Below are positions 45,228 through 58,414 of a stretch of 64,000 nucleotides of DNA, one piece after another. The first letter of the stretch is position 1. Every line of letters begins with the position of its first letter. The notes below the pieces were generated by a model. It saw nothing but the letters and a program-made list of their open reading frames with translations, made no database searches and was not told where the DNA came from. The position numbers were made by a program, and so were the translations under genes. This stretch comes from Utricularia gibba (taxonomy: Eukaryota > Streptophyta > Magnoliopsida > Lamiales > Lentibulariaceae). The DNA lies in contig NEEC01000009.1 of assembly GCA_002189035.1 (NCBI GenBank), positions 1,674,001 through 1,738,000 of the forward strand. Direction: 5' to 3'.

Positions 45228-47550
45228 AGCTCAAAAGGGGACACAGAACTCCATGGAAATCAAGCCTCAAGCTCCTCATTACCAACAGGCAAAAACAACT
45301 CTTGTTGCAGAAGATAGCAAGCCATGATTGTTTTATTTTCTAATCTTCATCCCCATTCATCAACAGTATATGAACTTTCCATCAATTGAATAACCTAAAC
45401 CCTCTCGTAGTGATCGAATGGGGAAAAAGAGCACGACTTTTTCCTTCATAAAAACAGTAGATTACACAGATTCTAGGTGTGTACTGGGTTTACACACAGA
45501 AAAAGCGCAGCTGCATCCATGACAGAGGCGAAGAAGAAGCTTGAAGAAAATGGCACTTCCCAGGAAGATGAAGAAGATGTACCTAACTGAAAGGAGATAC
45601 TCTGCATCTAGTAAGCAACGAGAATGCAGGGAAATCTGCTAAGGAGCTCCATGCCCAAATGCAGGGATTTTAATCATATGAATTTAGGGTATTCACACAT
45701 GTTCTTCCATGTAAATTACTGTCTAAATGAAAATGTTAATAAACAAATGGAGGATTTTTTCCACGGAAAAATAAGCCACTTTTGTTCTGAAAAAAAGAGC
45801 ATTAAGTTTGAAGAAACATTTTTTTTTTTCAAAAATTGCTTGTTGACAAGCAGGTTTAATTAACCCTAATTAAAGAAATAATGTTTCTATAAGTAAACTA
45901 ATTCAAAGGTATGTTGAAATTCGAAAGTAATACCAAAATTTAGTTATATAAATAACAAGAATTAAATCACATTAAAAAAATATTAGGTCAAATAGATTAT
46001 TAATGATATTCAATTTTTTTATCTATTTGATTATTTAAATTTAATTTACTAATATGTATTGTTTGTTCTATTATTATTTAATAGTTTCAATAGTTAAAAG
46101 TACATTGAATATTTTGAAAAATTATATAAAATAGGAATTTTAAAATTTTGTAATTTGAATTAAATAATCTACCTACTTTTATCTTCATAAAATAAAATAT
46201 ATTTTCCAATAAAAAAATAATATTCATTATAATATAGTACAACGTATACGTATGTTTTTTTAATCTCATTGTATATTCTAATTGGAGTTTTTTTTATATT
46301 CTTAGGTCATTACAGTTACCCCACAATTTTATGACAAAAAAATAATGTTGTGATTAATGCTCAACTAATAATCTTTTTTTTTTCTGGAGTTGAATAAATT
46401 TTTGCATTATTTTATCGTACGGCCAAAAAATGCCTCCGTAACTTTTAATAGTTTAAAAGGTTTCTTGAGGAATTTAATAGACGTCACTGGAATAATAATT
46501 ACGTCACGCGGATGACACGTCAACGGTGAAGTCTCAGCTTGCAGTAACGGTAACACTGTTCTGCGGTCGGACTTGACGGACGCGTTTTTCTTTTCCTGGT
46601 TCTGGGTCTGGTTCTTGTGGGTTACGGGAGGGATTCAACATCCGCCTTAGCTGGATTGCAAATCCCAAAAGATCCCATCTTTTTTTAAAAGAATTTTGTT
46701 CTGTCTCTTTCTCTCCCAGTTGTATGTCAGAATTGGATTTGTATGTATATGTGAGGGTTCGATCTGGGTTTCACCCACATCCCTTGGGAAGGAGGTTTGA
46801 GTCTGTGTGTTTGGAGCCCGCGGAGGGTCAAGCTTCGTTGAAGCTGCTCACCGCCGATTGTTCCGTAGGGGTGTTTTTTTCTTGGGCTGTGTTTGAAAAT
46901 GGGTATCTTGTTTGATGGAACGTTTTGTCAGAGATGGCCAGCCATGCTCCAGAGGAGCAGAGCAGATAGCTTGTGAAGGAAATAGTAAACAATTCCTCTT
47001 AAATTATTGTCGTTGCATTTAATTAGTTGGTCATTCTTCATCAAATGCAACCGAAATTATTTCTTTAATTTTTGGGCATCTTGACTTTCTCTTATAATTG
47101 TTTAGTTGGAGCTTGGAAGTTTCGTATCATTTATATTCCTTTTTCTCCATCTGGTGTCTGCTGTGAGAGCTTTTCCCAAGTGTGAATTCGGCCCTCGGGG
47201 TGTTGCCTAGTGGAGTTCACTGTCGGTGGCGAAGAATCAATATCTAGAGCCGGATTTCCGGTTTTGTTCTCCGCCATTGTGCTAGAAAGCTTGAATCTTT
47301 GGTCATTTTTGTTGGTGGCTGGGGTTTAGGTCCTAGCGATAGAAAGTGGGAACTAAAAGAGTCTTGAGTGGGTTTACCCAGTTTTCGGCATTTGTGATTT
47401 CGGATGCACGGTTTCATTGCTTCTTCAACGCCGGACCATGAATCGATTTTTTGAGGAGATCCCATTTCAGTTTATAGATTGAGGCTTTAGCACTGGTGAG
47501 AGTTTCTGGGATTCAAGCAAATCCCCTCTTTTCCGGGTTTGTATGTCCGA
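45228..47550. other. Intergenic DNA upstream of the cellulose synthase
   Basis: 45640-46430 is AT-rich. 46440-46560 holds clustered ACGTCA motifs. 46690-47550 is probably CESA promoter plus 5' UTR (possibly with a leader intron; splice limits not clear). No other gene is supportable. Confidence 0.5.
46481..46522. promoter_or_regulatory. Triple ACGTCA (TGACGT) motif cluster
   Basis: ACGTCA occurs at 46481, 46501 and 46517. TGACGT is the core bound by TGA-type and related bZIP factors. The cluster lies about 1.05 kb upstream of the CESA ATG. Function is inferred from motif clustering only. Confidence 0.4.
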
Positions 47551-50500
47551 ATGGCTATGAACACGGGAGGAAGGCTGGTTGCTGGCTCTCACAATAGGAA
47601 CGAGTTCGTGCTTATAAATGCAGATGAAATTGGAAGGGTAAGTATTTTGTAACTGATGTATATTATTCATCTTCTTTGGCAACTTAAACTGTATTTTCCT
47701 TTTTTAGTTGCTTGTGAAAGTTAAAGCTGCTCTTCACGCAGTTGCAATTTCCTTGTAATCCATGCTCAATCGGGTCGCTGTTTTGATATCCGTAAAATTG
47801 GATTTGTTTTCGAAGTTTTTCAGCTCATCTGTTGATTCTTATTTTCATTTTCATTGTCTGATCATTTTAAGTTCTCTCGACAAAGGTTGGTATCTTAATC
47901 TTTTCTCTTCCTATATCCAAAAGATCTTCTTATTTGTAGTTCATTGTTGATTGAGATGATGTCAATTCCTGATTCCTTGCGTCTTTGTAGATTAAATTTG
48001 TTCACGAGCTGAGCTGTCAGACGTGCCAAATTTGTGGGGACGAAGTTGAGATAACGGTGGATGGTGAACTTTTTGTCGCCTGCAATGAGTGTGCTTTCCC
48101 GGTCTGTAGGACTTGTTATGAATACGAGAGAAGGGAAGGGAGCCAATGTTGCCCTCAGTGTAAAACCAGATACAAGCGCCTCAAAGGTTTTTTTCTCTCA
48201 TTTTCTCTAATGCACTTTGCCGATTTCTTCATTAATTGTATGATTTCACATATGCTTATCTCTTCCAGGTAGCCCTAGAGTTGAAGGTGATGAGGATGAG
48301 GATGGTGCAGATGATTTGGAATATGAGTTTGACTACAGCAATACGGACGCCTCAAACTTTTCACATGGAACTGGCAGAATAGCATCTGCCCATGGAGGTT
48401 CAGACGGACTCGCTTCAAAGTCCAGGCAAGACTTGAGACCACAGAATCCAGAAATTCCTCTTTTGACTTATCGTGAAGAGGTATTCCTGTGTGTTCTTGT
48501 TTTTTTATAATTCATTCTCAAACGATGCGACTTAGCATGGTCATCTTCTACTTGTAGGATGCAGATAGTGAATATAACCAGAGCGCTATAATAGTTCCTT
48601 CGCTTGCTAGCTATGGAAATGAAGTACGAGGCCCCCCTGTTAATTCAGGAAGTAGTAAGTTAATGCATATTGCTCTATTGCTTTTATTGTTCAAACGAAG
48701 TGTTATTTACTTGGTGTGTTTTGGGCATCTAGCAAATCCCCGGCCTATGGTGCCTGAGAAAGACATCGCATTATATGGCTATGGAAGTGTTGCCTGGAAA
48801 GATCGTATGGAAGACTGGAAAAGGAGGCAAAATGAAAAGCTTCAAGTAGTGATGCATCAAGGGGCTGATGTTCCTAAGGATTTAGATGCATATGACCCAG
48901 GAATGCCCATGTGAGTAAATATAGTCTTAGTCATCTGCTTCGTTGTTTCATATGTTTGTCATTGCATGAAAACTGAATATTATCCTTGTGCTGCTCAATT
49001 TTATTAGGATGGATGAAGGGAGGCAGCCACTGTCAAGAAAACTACCCATTTCTTCTAGCAAGATAAACCCTTACAGATTGATTATTATTCTTCGCCTTGC
49101 AATTCTTGGCCTTTTTTTCCATTATAGAGTACTAAACCCGGTGCCTGATGCATTTGGCTTGTGGTTGACATCGGTTATTTGTGAAATATGGTTTGGTGTG
49201 TCATGGATCCTTGACCAATTCCCAAAATGGTATCCTATTGAGAGGGAAACTTACCTTGATAGGTTGTCTTTCAGGTATTTTAAGTGGTGCATAGTGAAGG
49301 TGGTTGCTTAATGGAAACCTTTACGGTCTTTGACAATTTTCTAATTTTTCAGGTATGAGAAAGAAGGGCAACCATCAGAGTTGGCAAATATTGATGTATT
49401 TGTTAGCACAGTTGATCCCATGAAAGAACCTCCGCTTATTACAGCAAACACTGTGCTCTCCATTCTTTCAGCAGATTATCCTGTTGATAAGGTTTGTTGT
49501 TATGTCTCCGATGATGGTGCAGCCATGCTTACATTTGAAGCTCTATCCGAAACGTCAGATTTTGCTCGAAAATGGGTTCCTTTTTGCAAGAAATTTAACA
49601 TTGAACCACGTGCTCCAGAGTGGTATTTTTGCCAGAAGATGGACTATCTAAAAAAAAAAGTTCATCCTGAATTTGTGAGAGAAAGGCGTGCCATGAAGGT
49701 ATTCATTTCATGAGATAAAACAGATGCAAAGGTTCTTGATCTTTTTGCTAATAATTCTCTCCTTTTTTTGTTTATTGTGTACAGAGAGAATATGATGAGT
49801 TCAAAGTTCGAATCAATCGTTTGGTAGCTATTGCTGAGAAAGTTCCTGAGGATGGATGGACAATGCAGGATGGTACACCATGGCCTGGAAACAATGTCCG
49901 GGACCATCCTGGAATGATCCAGGTGGGTGACTCTTCTGTCTTCCCTTTGGATGCATCCTTTCTTTATTTTTTTTAAATGGAGCTTGTTGATACAGTATAT
50001 TCTATTGCTTTTATCCAATGGAGATTTGGTAAATTATATATTAAGTTGAGGGATTGAGACATCAAATACTCTTTATGTTCCATATGTTGTTTCTGTACAT
50101 TTTCTGGTATAATAATGGAAGGAGCAACGCACTTATCCAAATCTGAACCTAATTGTATATGCAACATTTTTTTTTTACAACGGCATCTCATTTTGAACAG
50201 GTGTTCCTTGGAAATGATGGTGCTAAAGATGTAGAGGGTAATGAGCTCCCTCGTTTGGTATATGTTTCCCGTGAAAAGCGGCCTGGCTTTGAGCATCACA
50301 AGAAGGCTGGTGCCATGAATGCATTGGTAAGGCCTGTGTGCATACTGTAGTGAGATTATGACCCTTCTCTATTTATGGGAATCAAGGAAAAGCACCCACT
50401 ATTTAGCTTGTATTATATTACCTATCCAGCTGCCAACTTATTTGTTTTCAACATATTCAGATTCGTGTGTCAGCTGTTCTATCAAATGCCCCCTATATCC

Positions 50501-52487
50501 TGAATGTTGACTGTGATCACTACATGAACAATAGCAAAGCACTCAGAGAAGCTATGTGTTTCATGATGGATCCTACTTCGGGAAGGAAAGTTTGCTATGT
50601 GCAATTTCCACAAAGATTTGATGGAATCGATCGTCATGACAGATATTCCAATCGCAATGTCGTATTTTTTGATGTAAGTTTATATTCCTTCGGCTATTCA
50701 TTTTCCCAATCTCTTTCTCATGGAAAGTGAGTGAATTCGTTGAATTATGCAGATCAATATGAAGGGCTTGGATGGCCTTCAAGGACCTATATATGTTGGA
50801 ACTGGATGTGTCTTCAGAAGGCAGGCTCTTTATGGCAAAGATGCACCTCCAAAGAAGAAACGGCCAAGCAAGACCTGTAACTGTTGGCCGAAATGGTGTT
50901 GCTTTTGCTGTCGTTCTAGGAAAAGCAAGAAAGGCAAGGGTAAGAAGGAAAATAAGAATTCGAAGCATAGAGAAGCCTCCAAGCAAATTCATGCCCTTGA
51001 AACTATTGAACAAATTGCTGAAGGTAGAATTCATTCTTGTCATTGGTTCTGAAACTTTTATTTCAAAGTTATAATGTAAGAATATTGAAAAAAGTTTCAT
51101 GTAACTCACAGATCCAAAACCTCTGAGTACTTCTCTGTCTCAAGAGAAACTTGAGAAAAGGTTTGGACAGTCTCCTGTTTTTGTGACTTCAACCATACCT
51201 CTAGATGGTGGAATTCCTGATGGTGTTAGCTCCGAGGCACTTTTAAAGGAAGCTATTCATGTCATCGGCTGTGGTTATGAAGACAAGACAGAATGGGGGA
51301 AGGAGGTAACCTCATCACCTTAAGCTTCAATCATTAAAATGAACCATTTTTGGACTCTTCATGTTCTAAGCATGAGCTGTTAATCAGGTTGGGTGGATAT
51401 ACGGTTCAGTGACTGAAGATATTTTGACGGGTTTCAAGATGCATTGTCATGGGTGGCGTTCAGTTTACTGCATGCCAAAGCGGCCTGCATTCAAGGGGTC
51501 TGCTCCTATCAATCTCTCAGATCGTCTTCACCAAGTTCTTAGGTGGGCTCTTGGATCTGTTGAGATTTTTCTGAGCCGACACTGTCCCATTTGGTATGGA
51601 TTTGGCGGTGGATTGAAATGGTTGGAAAGGTTCTCTTACATCAACTCTGTTGTGTACCCCTGGACTTCATTACCATTGCTTGTATATTGCACGCTGCCAG
51701 CCATCTGCCTTCTTACAGGAAAGTTCATCGTACCTGAGGTATGTCCCTCTGCAATGCAACTATTTGTCTAGTCGTGATACTTTGCATGCATGTTTCTCTC
51801 GATGCTTTCATGGTAGAGAAGAGTAATACTCAAACATGTTTGCTTTTGCTTGGATTTCACTCATCTAACCTGTAGCTCACACGAACATTACTCTTCCAGA
51901 TCAGCAACTATGCCAGCATAGTGTTCATGGCTCTTTTCATCTCAATTGGCGCAACGAGTATACTCGAAATGCAATGGGGCGGCGTTGGGCTGGACGACTG
52001 GTGGAGAAATGAGCAGTTTTGGGTGATCGGAGGAGTCTCTTCGCACCTGTTTGCATTGTTTCAAGGCATGCTAAAGGTGCTTGCTGGTGTGAACACCAAT
52101 TTCACAGTCACCTCAAAAGGTGGAGACGATGGGGAGTTCTCTGAGCTATACATTTTCAAATGGACCAGTTTGCTGATCCCACCAACCACCCTGCTGATCC
52201 TGAACATAGTGGGGGTGGTGGTCGGCATTGCGGACGCCATTAACAACGGTTATGACTCTTGGGGTCCCCTGTTCGGTAAGCTTTTCTTCGCGATCTGGGT
52301 TATCATGCACCTGTATCCATTCCTCAAGGGACTGACAGGGAAGCAAGAGCGAGTCCCCACAGTGATCCTCATCTGGTCGATCCTCCTTGCTTCTATACTG
52401 ACCCTCGTTTGGGTCCGGATAAACCCGTTTGTCTCGAGAGACGGACCGGTGCTCGAAATCTGCGGGCTCAACTGCAATGACAACTAG
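47551..52487 (+). CDS. CESA: Cellulose synthase catalytic subunit, CESA6/2/5/9 clade, 14 exons
   Basis: Exons 47551-47637, 47991-48186, 48269-48480, 48558-48654, 48733-48910, 49008-49274, 49353-49698, 49785-49922, 50201-50326, 50461-50673, 50753-51023, 51112-51305, 51388-51738, 51900-52487; 1087 aa, frame intact throughout. Seen: [24 protein letters not shown]-type zinc finger ([13 protein letters not shown] ... [14 protein letters not shown]); two N-terminal membrane helices (about residues 270-330); catalytic core with [19 protein letters not shown] (DxD), [10 protein letters not shown] and [10 protein letters not shown] (QxxRW); a class-specific Lys/Cys-rich region; and six C-terminal helices. 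The N- and C-termini (LEICGLNC) place it with primary-wall CESA6-like isoforms. It polymerises UDP-glucose into cellulose in plasma-membrane rosettes with CESA1- and CESA3-type partners. Confidence 0.97.
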
Positions 52488-52873
52488 TAAGAGGAAGAAG
52501 AAGAATGGTTTTGGCATATTGATGTTGCAAGAGAGGAATAAAGATGCGTGTAGATAGAAGCAGCAGCAGCAGGGGTGTGGAGAAATCCCTTGATTTGCTG
52601 TTCCTTTTGATTTGGGGTTTGGGATATACCACCCCTGCTTCTGCTGGGCTCGGTACTTTTCATTCCATCATCATGTATCATCGCCATGATTTTTTGTAAC
52701 TTCATTGTGCAAATACAGTTACACAAGAGTCAAGATGTCATCTTTAGTCCTTGATGTCATAGTAGGAATGGCGAATTCAGCATCTGCTGTAGTAAGTAGA
52801 TGTTATACACACTCGAAGGTACAAAACAATAATCAATGGAGAAGAAGAAGAAGACAGCCTGCGCCCTGCAACC
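52488..52873. other. Convergent 3' UTRs of CESA and LIKE-COV
   Basis: Tail-to-tail spacer of about 390 bp without coding signal. Confidence 0.55.
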
Positions 52874-54367
52874 TTAAACAAGCCTGGTGAGGGGGACTCT
52901 GGTTGTGTTACTACTAGCAGAAGAGATGTGGGTGATCTTCTGTGGCATCGTCATCCCTCCAGATACAATGATTTCTGCAATTCACAACCACCCTTAAAGC
53001 TAAGAACATGCAGTTGTTGATTTGTCTGATTCATGGCGGATAGGGGAAGCTCAATGCGTACCTATTCCTTCACGGATGGAGAGATTAGGCCTTAGAATGT
53101 CCTTGGAACTAACCAGGACAATATCACCGATGTACAAGTGGTTCGTGGGGACAAAAACACTGCACAGCTCTTCGTCTCCTTCGTCTGTCTGAAGGCAGAA
53201 AAAGGCTAATAGAGTGATTACAGCAGGGGGATGAAGTAAAATATTGTACCTGGAGGAGAACTGATGAAGTGATGAAGCCAAATGCATATTCTCCCATGCG
53301 CGGGTGCCGAATGATTGCCACTTCCTTAAAGGCTGTTTTGTTCTGGTCTACAGAATCAAAAGGTTTCCGGGAATCAAAGGAATAAACCGGCGCTGAGAGT
53401 CAAACGGGGTAAGGATGGTGTGATCTACCAGGAGAAATTGCAGAGCTGATCTGCTTGGAGGCTGAGTAAATGTGCCTAATGAAGGGCATTCGTTTTATAA
53501 CCCATTCTCCGACCCAGAAAACCGTCGCGCCCAACCAGGAAGACACGAAGACCCCAACAAGAAACACAAATACCAGCGACGTAACAAATCCAAGTCCTGC
53601 ATCGATAGTAACATCAAGGCACATATCAGAGCACTCCTACGAAGCAGATCAATTTCAAGAGTACAAGACACCGCTAACTTTTCAAGTTTTCTCTGCTTAA
53701 AATGTCAACATACTGCAAACGGGTTCAAAGATAAGAAATGCTGATGGGATTCATAAGAAAGAAGAACCACTGACCAAATATTTCAATGTCGAGCTGCTCG
53801 TACAGAGGGCGAAAGAAACCATCAATAAACTGAATTAACCACCAGGTTATGAAGAATGTAACAGCAACTGGAAATAGAACTACGCTGCAGCCACAGGGTT
53901 ATTTTGGCATCATGTCCTTAACGAATAAAGAGCAGGATCAAATATCTACATCGCAAGAAAATTCATTACCATCCAGTCATGAATTTCTTAGAAACCCAGC
54001 TCTGCAGCACGTAACAGCAGGCCTGGAGCATCAGTAAACAATCAATCTAAGAAGCTTAATGATCATTCCACATAAAGATCACATTTTTTTCTCTAACCGG
54101 TGCAGAAACAAAAAAAAAAACGATGAATTTTCATATAGAAAGAGAAATATTCCCCACCCAGAAACAGAATCACAAAAAACCCAGTTACGGTATGGTGCAA
54201 CAGTAACCAAAATTGAGTTCACTGAAGTAAGGACTGACCCTACGAGTTGAGGACTCAGAAGAAGCGGGGGAGGATTTCACGGAATCATCGAGATCTCGCC
54301 CTTCCTCCTCTTCTTGGCGAAGAGTTTGACTCAGAGGCACAGATGAGGCATCTTTTTCAGATCCCAT
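52874..54367 (-). CDS. LCV: LIKE-COV (DUF502) membrane protein, 7 exons
   Basis: Exons 54367-54239, 54022-53970, 53884-53775, 53596-53429, 53347-53250, 53188-53062, 52974-52874; 261 aa. Seen: acidic N-terminus (RQEEEEGRDLDD); LQSWVSKKFMTGC; hydrophobic helix 1 (VVLFPVAVTFFITWW); helix 2 (LGFVTSLVFVFLVGVF); IYSASKQISSAISPDQN; IIRHPRMGEYAFGFIT; VPTNHLYIGDIVLV; IREGIEIIVSGGMTMP. This is the CONTINUOUS VASCULAR RING / LIKE-COV family, linked in Arabidopsis to vascular patterning and Golgi or vacuolar trafficking. All junctions keep frame. It converges on CESA. Confidence 0.93.
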
Positions 54368-55244
54368 TTTCGGCAAGCAATAAAACAGATGGGGTTCTCG
54401 GAATTCAACGCTGTTTCAATTGGGAAGATGAGAAACCGATCCCCGAAGACTGAAACGAGGAAGAGGAAGCCGGTGAGAAGAAAAACTAATAAATTGTAGT
54501 CAAGGGTCTTCGTTTTTCATATCGTGATTTTCAACGAAGGATGTAGATTGACAACCAATTAACTTAATAAATTCTGAAACTTACGCTACAAACACACACA
54601 CACTCGCCCGAAAGAAGAAAAACCAATATAGCCTCATCCAATTGCAGTGAATATATATACACACACCTGAGGCGTCGTTGCGCAAGCAAGAGACACAAGA
54701 ATGAAAATGGTAGATGACTCAGACGATCCCCAGTAAATTTCTAGATTATCACATTAGCTACATCAATAGTCACAGTCGCACTTACTATCAATGACAACCA
54801 AATCATGGACAAAATTAAAAAGCAACAGAAGAGGGAAACTCTTCCCCTCCCCCGCCGTCTGCGCATATCCAATCTGATCTAGTTTTGTCCCATTGATCCA
54901 GAAACACAGATGACTTGGAGATCTCCCAACTCATCGAAGAAGAAGAAGGTATTTCAATGAGAAATTGGGGGGAATATCGAGCGACTATTTGTGGAATAAC
55001 CGCCATTCCTAAAATGTAATTTGTGTGGGTGGGCCCACGGCCCAAATTGATGATACGAGGGGACGGATGGGGCTAATTAAAGCGTCATTTTTGCATACGT
55101 GGATGGCGGGCCCACTGCCCTACACGAAACAAAATCCAGAGACCCGCCACGGCGGCACCGACTAGGGAGTCCAACACCGACACCGCGACACGTAAGACAC
55201 CCGCTGCCAAATTTGAAAACGTGGATAGGATACGACGGATACTC
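54368..55244. other. Intergenic DNA, LIKE-COV promoter and CYP78A 3' flank
   Basis: 5' UTR and promoter of LIKE-COV with CA-rich tracts near 54590-54665, then GC-richer sequence (55010-55240) that is the CYP78A 3' flank. No other gene seen. Confidence 0.5.
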
Positions 55245-56924
55245 CTAGGATGCCACCTTGCGCGGCACCGCCACCGCGGCCAACGGCTTCTTCATCTCCG
55301 ATGAAAGCTTCAGGATCTCCGTCAGGTCCACGGGGTTCCTTGGATCCTCGCTCCATTCGAAATGGCGCACCAGTTTCGCCACCCACGTCGCCACGACCAC
55401 CATCCCGAGATTCTTCCCTGGGCACACACGCCGGCCCGCGCCGAAGGGGGCCAGACGGAGGTCTCCGCCGCGGACGTCGATTTCGACGCCGCCTTCGCTT
55501 GGAATGAACCTCTCCGGCTTGAACTGGAGAGGGTTTTCCCAAATCTCAGGGTCGTGGGTGATTGACCACATGTTGACCATGGCGGTGGTGGTGGCGGGGA
55601 TCACCATTCCGTTGCTTAGCTTGACGTCGGTGGAGGAGAGTCGGGCCCATGAGAGAAGCGGGCCTGGTGGGTGGATTCGGAGAGTCTCCTTCACTACTGC
55701 TTGGAGATACGGAAGCGATGCGACGGCGGAGTCGGTTAGAGAATCCGCCGTGTCGACTTCCCGCCGGAGCTTCGCTTGAATCTCGGGATGCAGCACCAGT
55801 TCCGCCATTACCCATTCTGTCAGTAAAGCCGTCGTATCAGTTCCCCTGAAGATCATTTCCTGAGCGGAAGCAAGCCTTTTTTATGTCAGAATATCGGAAT
55901 ATACTGATTCTGTACTCTGAAATCACACACAATTTCGACTTACCCATAAAACAGCGATCATGTCGTCTTCTTCCAGCTTATCCTCACCATCCAAACTCAG
56001 CAGAATATCAACAAAAGAGCCGGTTCCCGATGCGCTCTCGCTCTTTCTTTCCCGGTGTTCTGCGATTATCCCTTTCACAAATTTCCTCACGCGAACAACA
56101 AGTTTCTCACAGCGAGAAACAATGTGATTCGGGTCGTAAATGTACGACGAAAGCCATGGGAGAAAATCGGAGAAATTAAAAGCGCCGAGAAGCTCGAATC
56201 CCTCCCTCACCATTTCATTCAGCTCTCTTACCTCCTTTCCATCCCCTGCCGCATCGTACCGCTTCCCAAAAACGCTACCCATTATGTTGTTCAGCGCCGC
56301 CGCCTGCAAGTGCTCCCTCAACGAAACGACGCCGAATTTCTCCATATCCTGGGAGATGGCCTTCGCCATGAGGGCGCAGTCATTTCGACGGCCGGGTTCG
56401 TGGGCGGCGATGAACCGTGGAGCGAACAGGTGGGAGGCTGCGATACGGCGGAGGAGGCGCCAGTAGGTACCGTTCGGAGCAAAACCCATCGCTCTATCAA
56501 ACATCAAACTACGCGCCGACTGTTTAATCGGGCGATTAGCGAAGCTGGGTGAAGTCAAAATTTCCTTAGCAATTCGCGGGTCGGAGGAAACGACCGCTGG
56601 CGTTGCGCCGATACTAAAAGCCATGAGATCCTTGGCGTTCATGCACTCTGCCATTCCAGCCAGAGTTCGGTGGGGTAATCCGCACCTCAGACTAAACAAG
56701 CTCCCGAAAACAGGAATCCCTCTAGGACCAGGAATCGGAGTAGCACCGTTGTTTCTGTTCTTCCATGCGGCGGACCCTCCCGGAGTGCAGAACCAGGTAA
56801 GAACGGCGACGGAGAGAAAAGCCAGGAACAGGGATACCAGAAGATACTCATCTAGAATGGTTTTCGATCCCAGAAACGCCGGAAGCGTAAAGACCCACCA
56901 GTTAGAATCGTGAGTAGCAGCCAT
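55245..56924 (-). CDS. CYP78A: Cytochrome P450, CYP78A family
   Basis: Two exons (56924-55944 and 55859-55245), 531 aa. Seen: N-terminal membrane anchor ([18 protein letters not shown]), proline hinge [16 protein letters not shown]78 block [21 protein letters not shown]-helix [14 protein letters not shown]-helix KETLR (ExxR), PERF motif, and haem loop [10 protein letters not shown] with the axial Cys. CYP78A enzymes (KLUH/CYP78A5, CYP78A7, A9) promote organ and seed size non-cell-autonomously; their substrate remains unsettled. The frame is intact and GC content is high relative to flanks. Intron position after ...VLW matches CYP78A genes, where EMIFRGTDT begins exon 2. Confidence 0.96.
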
Positions 56925-57029
56925 TGCAGAGCTAGAAAAGATAGTGATGAGAGCCTAGTCGAAGATAGGGATGGCTTTTGAGAGGAACAAGTGATTTCTG
57001 TGGGTGAACGGAAAATCCCCCTGCTCATA

Positions 57030-57038
57030 TTTATATAA
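57030..57038 (-). promoter_or_regulatory. TATA box of the CYP78A gene
   Basis: Reads TTATATAAA on the minus strand, about 105 bp upstream of the CYP78A ATG. Position and sequence fit a core promoter. Confidence 0.55.
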
Positions 57039-58414
57039 CCACACTTGTATTAAAATATTATTATTTTTTGTCTCTCTCTCTCAAACAAATTCTATGCTCC
57101 ACCCCTTTCTTTTCCTACATTATTTATAACAATTCCAATCTCAATCTTGATTGTGATGATAAATTTGTTGAAATTAAGTATTCGGTAAGTGTAAATAATA
57201 TACGTGAAATTCAAATACATAAGAATATACAAAAGATTAGATTGGTATACAATCTATAATACAGTTGTGTTTCAATTTGTATTTATGAATAATGTACTTT
57301 ATTATTATTATATTAAGACTTGGGAGAAAGTAAAAAGAAAAAAAATCGAAAATAGGGTTGTATACTATTGAGGGAAGGCGATGGATCCCGGTGCAGAGGA
57401 TCCCCGTACGATACGGACTGTGTGGGAGGGCAGTTTGGGAAGGAAGGATGCGTGCTTGTTGTTGCTGAAGAGACACTGAGGCTGAGCCCCCGTCTCCTCC
57501 AGTGTTGACCCCTCCACCGTCACTTCGCCGTCACCCCCATTCATTTCTCCGACGCTGGATCTTCTGGGGTGGGGCCCGGCCCGAACATCGACGGCTCCGA
57601 AAATGGACAAGTCATGGGTGTTGTCACAGCCGCGGCGATGAGTTGTCTCCGCGGCTCCTGAAACGAGGCCAGTAAGATTTTGACCGAGAGCCTCCCCAGG
57701 TGTCGTTTTCGTTGGTTTCGGTGTCGTTTTGCTTTTAATTGTGTACCACTTACACTACCCTACCCCCTCCCCCGCCACCTGCCACTGGCGGCGCCGCTGC
57801 CGGAGGCTTTCTTTCTCCGACGTTTCGATGCCTGCAGGTCACTACATGCATATTCGCGCCAGTCACTAGAGAAACACAGACGTGTCATACGGCAGCAGCT
57901 CAGTTGGGTCTTTTCTTTGGGACCCACTTGGGTTGGGTTTCCAGGAGCGAGATGACACTTTTCCGGCATGCACTGCCTGCATGGGCTCGCAGTAATTGGC
58001 GTTTCCGGTCATTGAACACGACGAAGATCCGGTTTAACCGGCCCCGGCCGCTAAAGGAGTACCAGACTCGCTTTAGCAGAGGAGTTATGAAGTGCAGGTT
58101 GGCAGCCTGCAGGAGTAGGGTTACCAGCAGCAGCTTTCTTTCTTCACAGAGATTTTACGACATCAGGGTCTCCGTCTGCTCTTCTCTTTTGCATTCAATG
58201 GCGATGCAATGGTGTTCTCATCCATTAACCAATTTCCTCCTCTGCATTCAAATCAAATGATTTCTGCTGACAAGACAAGAACGCAGCAGTTGTCGCGAGT
58301 TAAAACTTGGGGGCGGGCCTCTCTCCACCAACCTCCACACCCATCCAACTCAACTCCATATTGATTATTACCAATGTTGAAATTCAGTATATAATGGATG
58401 ATACCAACTCATAC

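Noticed and set aside
50573-51109. 178-codon antisense ORF within CESA
   Set aside because: Spans CESA exon-intron-exon on the opposite strand; no domain.
55258-55779. Plus-strand ORF of 173 codons over CYP78A exon 2
   Set aside because: Antisense shadow in GC-rich coding DNA.
57739-58260. 173-codon plus ORF and a Pro/Ala-rich overlapping frame
   Set aside because: Composition-driven (CCTCCC tract), no recognised domain, no conserved start context.
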